From NCBI RefSeq assembly GCF_029626225.1, contig NZ_JARUBP010000001.1:6882001-6946000 (forward strand): a DNA stretch of 64,000 bases, written 5' to 3'. Each line of letters begins with the position of its first letter. Position 1 is the stretch's first letter. The position numbers were made by a program, and so were the translations under genes. The notes under the pieces were generated by a model. The model ran no database searches. It saw only the letters and a program-made list of their open reading frames with translations, and was not told the origin of the DNA. Source of the DNA: Asanoa sp. WMMD1127 (lineage in GTDB: Bacteria; Actinomycetota; Actinomycetes; Mycobacteriales; Micromonosporaceae). Below, one piece after another: positions 60,479 to 64,000 of the stretch.

Positions 60479-61396
60479 TTGGCACGAGCATTGGCGGTCG
60501 CCGGTCGCGACCAGAGTCCGGCGTTGTTGGACATACCGGTTCCCAACCCCGGCCCCGGGCAGGTCCGGGTGGCGGTGGAGGCGGCCTCGGTCAACGGCAT
60601 CGACGCGGCGACGGGCGCGGGGTTGCTGTGGGACTCCGTACCCCATCGATTTCCGGTCGTCCTCGGCCGCGACTTCGCCGGCACCGTCGAGCGGGTCGGT
60701 CCCGGCGTCGCGACGATCCGCCCGCGGGACCGCGTCGCCGGCGTGATCACCGGGATGACGCTGGCCCGCGGCGCGCTCACCGACACGATCATCTTCGACG
60801 CCCGCAGCGTCGTGCCGCTGCCGCCGGGCATCAGCGAGGAACAGGCCGCCGCGGCGGGGCTGGCCGCGGTCACGGCCAAGGCGCTCGTCGACACGCTGGC
60901 CCTGACCGCCGACGACATCGTGCTGGTCGCCGGCGCGACCGGCGGCGTCGGCGCGTTCGCCGTGCAACTGGCCAGGGCCACGGGCGCCACGGTGTACGCG
61001 ACCGCGCGTCCCGGCGAACCGACCGAGTTCGTCCGCGGCCTGGGCGCCAACGAGACGCTCGACTACACCGACGGCCTCGCCGCCCCGCCCGGCCTGACCG
61101 CGATCGCGCACGCCGCCGGCGACGCGGCCACCCTCGGCGCGATGCTTCCGCCGGGCGGCCGCTTCTCGTCGGCGATCGGCGCGACCGCCGAGGCCATCGG
61201 GCGCGACGACCTCACGGTCACCCCGATCCAGCCGACCGCGACGCCGGAGACCGTGGGCACCATCCTCGACGCGATCGCCTCGGGCGCGCTGCGGGTGCCG
61301 ATCACCCACACGTACGCCATGTCCGACGCGCCGCGCGCCCTGGCCGACTTCGGCGGGCACAAGCTCGGCAAGCTCGTCGTCGACACGCGGCGCTGA
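60479..61396 (+). CDS. Zinc-independent alcohol dehydrogenase/quinone oxidoreductase-like (MDR)
   Basis: A 305-residue NADPH-dependent reductase. GroES-like N-terminus (VAVEAASVNGIDAATG, GRDFAGTVERVGPGVATI), then Rossmann VLVAGATGGVGAFAVQLA. Structural and catalytic zinc ligands are absent, as in quinone oxidoreductases. TTG start with AGGTGAGG upstream. Followed at once by an SDR-like gene; divergent from a TetR gene. Confidence 0.87.
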   Translation: MARALAVAGRDQSPALLDIPVPNPGPGQVRVAVEAASVNGIDAATGAGLLWDSVPHRFPVVLGRDFAGTVERVGPGVATIRPRDRVAGVITGMTLARGALTDTIIFDARSVVPLPPGISEEQAAAAGLAAVTAKALVDTLALTADDIVLVAGATGGVGAFAVQLARATGATVYATARPGEPTEFVRGLGANETLDYTDGLAAPPGLTAIAHAAGDAATLGAMLPPGGRFSSAIGATAEAIGRDDLTVTPIQPTATPETVGTILDAIASGALRVPITHTYAMSDAPRALADFGGHKLGKLVVDTRR

Positions 61397-61397
61397 C

Positions 61398-62090
61398 ATG
61401 CCCACCATCGCGATCGTCGGCGCCGGGCCCGGCCTCGGCCTCTCGGTCGGCCGGGTGTTCGGCGAGCAGGGGTACGAGGTCGCGCTGATCGCCCGTACGA
61501 CGTCCACATTGGATGAACTGGTGGCCCGGCTGGCCGAGGACGGCGTCGCGGCGGCCGGGTACCCCGCCGACATCATGGACCGGCCGAGCCTGGTGGGCGC
61601 GTTCAAGGAGATCGCGGCCAACCACGAGCCCGTCGAGGTGCTGGAGTACTCCCCCGCGCCGCGCGGTCCGCAGCCCGGGCTGGTGCTGGCGGGACCGCTG
61701 GACGTGAGCGTGGCCAATGTCCAGCCGCACATCGACTTCTATGTGCACGGTGCCATCACCGCGACCGGCCAGGTGCTGCCGGACATGATCGAACGCGGTA
61801 CGGGCACCCTGCTTTACACGACCGGCCCGTCCTCGGTGGCGCCGTCGGCCGCGCTCGGCAACGTCGGGATCGCCTGCGCGGCCCTGCGGAACTGGGTGCT
61901 CAACCTGCACGACGCCCTGGCGGGCAAAGGGGTGTACGCGGCGCACGTGTCGCTGTCCGTCGACGCCGAGCAGGCCGACCCGGACCGGCTGGCGCCGTAC
62001 TACTGGCAGATCCACAGCCGGGGCGAAGGCAGCGAGCACCTGCTGTCGGAGGTCCTGCGCGCCGGACGCCGCTCCGACCCGGAGACGTAA
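61398..62090 (+). CDS. SDR-family NAD(P)-binding oxidoreductase
   Basis: A 230-residue Rossmann protein with VGAGPGLGLSVGRVF near the start. The Tyr-x3-Lys pair of classical SDRs is not found, so it may be an atypical reductase. Starts 1 nt after the MDR stop. Confidence 0.82.
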   Translation: MPTIAIVGAGPGLGLSVGRVFGEQGYEVALIARTTSTLDELVARLAEDGVAAAGYPADIMDRPSLVGAFKEIAANHEPVEVLEYSPAPRGPQPGLVLAGPLDVSVANVQPHIDFYVHGAITATGQVLPDMIERGTGTLLYTTGPSSVAPSAALGNVGIACAALRNWVLNLHDALAGKGVYAAHVSLSVDAEQADPDRLAPYYWQIHSRGEGSEHLLSEVLRAGRRSDPET

Positions 62091-62093
62091 CGG

Positions 62094-62135
62094 CGGGCAC
62101 AGCCGGCGCCGGGTGGGCGGCGTCGGCTGTGCCCG
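62094..62135. terminator. Long hairpin terminator
   Basis: 17-nt arms (62094-62110 and 62119-62135) with one mismatch and an 8-nt loop, placed between convergent stops at 62090 and 62149, so it can serve both. Confidence 0.75.
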
Positions 62136-62148
62136 GTCCTCGGTGGGG

Positions 62149-63993
62149 TCAGCGCTTGCGGTCGTCAGCGCCCGGTCGACCCCATCGCCTGCGCTCCTCC
62201 TCCGGCGTGGACTCCTTCGGCGACGCGGGCGGGGCCGGCGTCGCCGGGGAGGGTGTGGTTTCCCGCGTGGTGGCCCCGAGGCGCAGGCGGCGCTTGCCGG
62301 GGCGGCGGGACGGCTTCTCGTCCTTGGCCGGGTTGCCTGCCGGCGCCGCCTGGCCGGCGGCCACCTTCGGGTCCACGGTCGGCTCATCCGGGCGTGCGGC
62401 CCGGCCGCCGCGCGCGGACTCGTTGGCCCCGCGGTCCGCTCGGCCCGCGTCGCGGTCCGACCAGGCACGCTGGTCGGCGTCGCGGTTCGACCGACCGTGC
62501 TGGCCCGGGTCGCGGTCGGCGTCGCGGTGCCGGTTGGCGTTGCGGCCGAACCAACCGCGCCGGTCCGCGCTGCGGTCGGCACGACGGTCGCGGTCGGCGT
62601 GGCGGTTCGCCCCGCTGCCTTGGTCCGCGGCGCGGTCGGCGTCGCGTTCCTGGCCGGTGTCGCGGTTGGACCAGGCGCTGTGGTCCGCGTTGCGGTCGGC
62701 CCAACGGTCCTGGCCCGCGTAGCCGCCCTGCGGCGCCCCTCGCCGCCCGCCCGCCTGGTAGTCGAGGGAAGCCGGCCGCTCCTGCGCCGGGTGCGGGTCT
62801 CGGGCCGCATGCCGGTCCAGGCCGGCGTTCCGGTCCTGGGCCGTGTTCCGGTCCCGAGCGCCGTGCCCGTCGTGCGCGCCGTGCCGGTCCTGGGCCGCGT
62901 TCCGGTCCTGTGCCCCGTGCCGGTCCCGGGCGCCGTGTGGGTCCTGGGCGCCGTGGCGGTCCTGGGCCGCGTGCCGGTCCTGCGTGCCGGGCCGGTCGGC
63001 GTGGCGGTCCTGGTGCGGCTGGCGGGTCTCGGTCGCGCCGGCGTGGTCGCCGCGTTTCGGGTCGGTCTGCTTGCCCCGGGCCGACCGCTTCGACGGCTTG
63101 GGCTGCTTGCGGGCCTTCGGTGGCTTGGGCGGCTTGGGCTTGCGTACCCGGCGCGGGCGGATCTCGGCGAGCTCCAGCGGTGGGCCGGCCTGTGCGGCCA
63201 GGTCGGCGGCGCGGCCGGCGCGGACGGCGCGGAGCGTACTGCCGGACTTCCAGGCGATGCCCAGGCCGGCCGCGATCATCAGCAGCGCGCCCGCGGTGTG
63301 GAACGGCGACAGCCAGAGCCCGGCGAAGCCGATCATCGGCCCGCACAGCATCAGCATCAGGCCGTCGCCGCGGCTGAACATGCGTGAGCGGAAGACCGCC
63401 CAGCCCATCGCCACCCAGCCGGCGCTGTAGAGCGCGCCGCAGGACAGAGTCAGGGTTTTCGCGCTCAGGCCCCAGATCGGTGTGGCCGGGGGGACCGCCG
63501 CGAACATCAGCATCGAGATGCCGCCGAGCAGGCCGAGCATGAGACCGGTGAGTGCGGTGGCGCGTACGCGTACCGCGGCCAGGATGCCGACCAGGCAGAT
63601 CATCGCGATCATTCCGAACCAGACGCTGGTCACCCACATGATCAGGCGGAAGGGCTCGGCGCCGTTGAGGTAGTAGGCCGGGCCGCCGCGGACCATCGCC
63701 CCGATCGAGGCGGCGCCCGCGATCACGCCGGCGGCCGGCAGGGTCCAGATCATCCGGCGGGTGGCCGAGCGGACCAGGGCCGCCCAGCGGGCGTTGGTGA
63801 CGGGGCCGTCGGGGGCGCCCGGCTCGATCTCCGGGAGCAGCTTGATGCCGACGTCGGTGAGGCTGGTGACGTCGACCTTCTTGGCCTTCTCGTCGTCCTT
63901 CTCGGGCGCCGGTTCGGGCCGGCTGGTCCAGATCCGCGCGGTCTGCAGAGGGTCGCCGAGCCGCGGCAGCACGGCCGTGTCCTCGGTGCCCAT
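62149..63993 (-). CDS. Membrane protein with a long Asp/Arg/His-rich hexapeptide-repeat tail
   Basis: A 614-residue protein. Cytoplasmic N-terminus (~1-80), six hydrophobic helices (about 82-250), then a ~360-residue hydrophilic tail. The tail starts Lys/Pro-rich (KPKPPKPPKARKQPK), continues as about twelve hexapeptides [QR]-D-R-[HN]-[GA]-A (residues 328-408) and degenerates into AsnArgAsp/ArgAsp-rich sequence. The tail would be disordered, polyampholytic and possibly metal-binding through His. No enzyme motif. It is the last gene in this window; ATG 63993 leaves 7 nt to the edge, and upstream in-frame extension cannot be excluded. Confidence 0.8.
   Translation of the reverse strand: MGTEDTAVLPRLGDPLQTARIWTSRPEPAPEKDDEKAKKVDVTSLTDVGIKLLPEIEPGAPDGPVTNARWAALVRSATRRMIWTLPAAGVIAGAASIGAMVRGGPAYYLNGAEPFRLIMWVTSVWFGMIAMICLVGILAAVRVRATALTGLMLGLLGGISMLMFAAVPPATPIWGLSAKTLTLSCGALYSAGWVAMGWAVFRSRMFSRGDGLMLMLCGPMIGFAGLWLSPFHTAGALLMIAAGLGIAWKSGSTLRAVRAGRAADLAAQAGPPLELAEIRPRRVRKPKPPKPPKARKQPKPSKRSARGKQTDPKRGDHAGATETRQPHQDRHADRPGTQDRHAAQDRHGAQDPHGARDRHGAQDRNAAQDRHGAHDGHGARDRNTAQDRNAGLDRHAARDPHPAQERPASLDYQAGGRRGAPQGGYAGQDRWADRNADHSAWSNRDTGQERDADRAADQGSGANRHADRDRRADRSADRRGWFGRNANRHRDADRDPGQHGRSNRDADQRAWSDRDAGRADRGANESARGGRAARPDEPTVDPKVAAGQAAPAGNPAKDEKPSRRPGKRRLRLGATTRETTPSPATPAPPASPKESTPEEERRRWGRPGADDRKR
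62770..63012. repeat. 18-bp repeat block encoding the hexapeptide tail
   Basis: Tandem 18-nt units (e.g. CGCCGTGCCGGTCCTGGG-like) encode the QDRHGA hexapeptides. About twelve units with point variants; copy number is likely to vary by slippage. Confidence 0.8.
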
Positions 63994-64000
63994 CCCCTCG

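Noticed and set aside
62770-63012. Minisatellite or CRISPR-like non-coding repeat
   Set aside because: The 18-bp units are in frame within a long intact gene and encode a regular hexapeptide, so they are coding.

Overview
The window is about 72-75 % GC, with very dense, strongly GC3-biased coding, many GTG/TTG starts, 1-14 nt gene overlaps and a typical actinomycete gene set (SigE-family sigma factor, LpqY-SugABC transporter, Hsp20 next to an HSP18-type regulator, NarL-type two-component pair, AMIN-like lipoprotein, MurR/RpiR regulator). This points to the Actinobacteria, most likely the Micromonosporaceae (Actinoplanes, Micromonospora, Asanoa or Dactylosporangium type). The genus is an inference. 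No rRNA, tRNA, CRISPR array, phage or complete insertion sequence was seen.

Layout. 1-4.9 kb: the 3' part of a fused anthranilate-synthase-type enzyme, then a drug-type ABC transporter translationally coupled to a histidine kinase/response regulator. 4.9-7.5 kb: a secreted S33 peptidase and a divergent lipoprotein. 7.4-11.4 kb: a minus-strand operon P450 - alpha/beta hydrolase - SDR - TetR, whose TetR carries the N-terminal module of an IS5-type transposase. 11.5-13.6 kb: methyltransferase - ArsR-type regulator - metallo-beta-lactamase operon with a duplicated operator. 13.6-15.5 kb: two paralogous 39-residue membrane peptides, a Nudix hydrolase and several remnants. 15.5-20.2 kb: CorC-type and TerC membrane proteins, DUF1232 protein, Hsp20 and its probable regulator. 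20.2-21.8 kb: a gene graveyard (HTH-TPR remnant, displaced 186-bp copy of the sugC 3' end, MMPL fragment). 22.3-26.6 kb: lpqY-sugA-sugB-sugC, a trehalose-type importer. 26.7-31.5 kb: small accessory genes, including two coupled genes of unknown function.

31.6-36.4 kb: a compact operon of a membrane Ser/Thr kinase, an ASCH-like/winged-helix protein and a DUF4062-NB-ARC-TPR STAND ATPase. This is the best candidate here for an uncharacterised sensing or immunity system. 36.5-40.7 kb: a GT4 glycosyltransferase divergent from a GH63/MGH1-like glucosidase. 40.7-44.4 kb: DHPS-like MBL protein, MobA-like transferase, duplicated membrane protein and duplicated VOC protein. 44.4-45.4 kb: a gene-free interval dominated by a 153-bp tandem repeat. 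45.4-47.9 kb: hydrolase and a family-A DNA polymerase-like protein. 47.9-54.4 kb: ngcEFG with SIS and RpiR genes (amino-sugar uptake and control) and a class III aminotransferase. 54.5-56.1 kb: sigma factor and its membrane partner. 56.2-58.9 kb: divergent murD2-like/murL pair (L-Glu route to the peptidoglycan stem peptide). 58.9-62.1 kb: rRNA methylase, TetR and two redox genes. 62.1-64.0 kb: a membrane protein with a long Asp/Arg/His-rich hexapeptide-repeat tail.

Themes linking the genes are carbohydrate import (two SBP/permease sets sharing perhaps one ATPase), cell-envelope and peptidoglycan metabolism, and small-molecule oxidation controlled by co-transcribed repressors.
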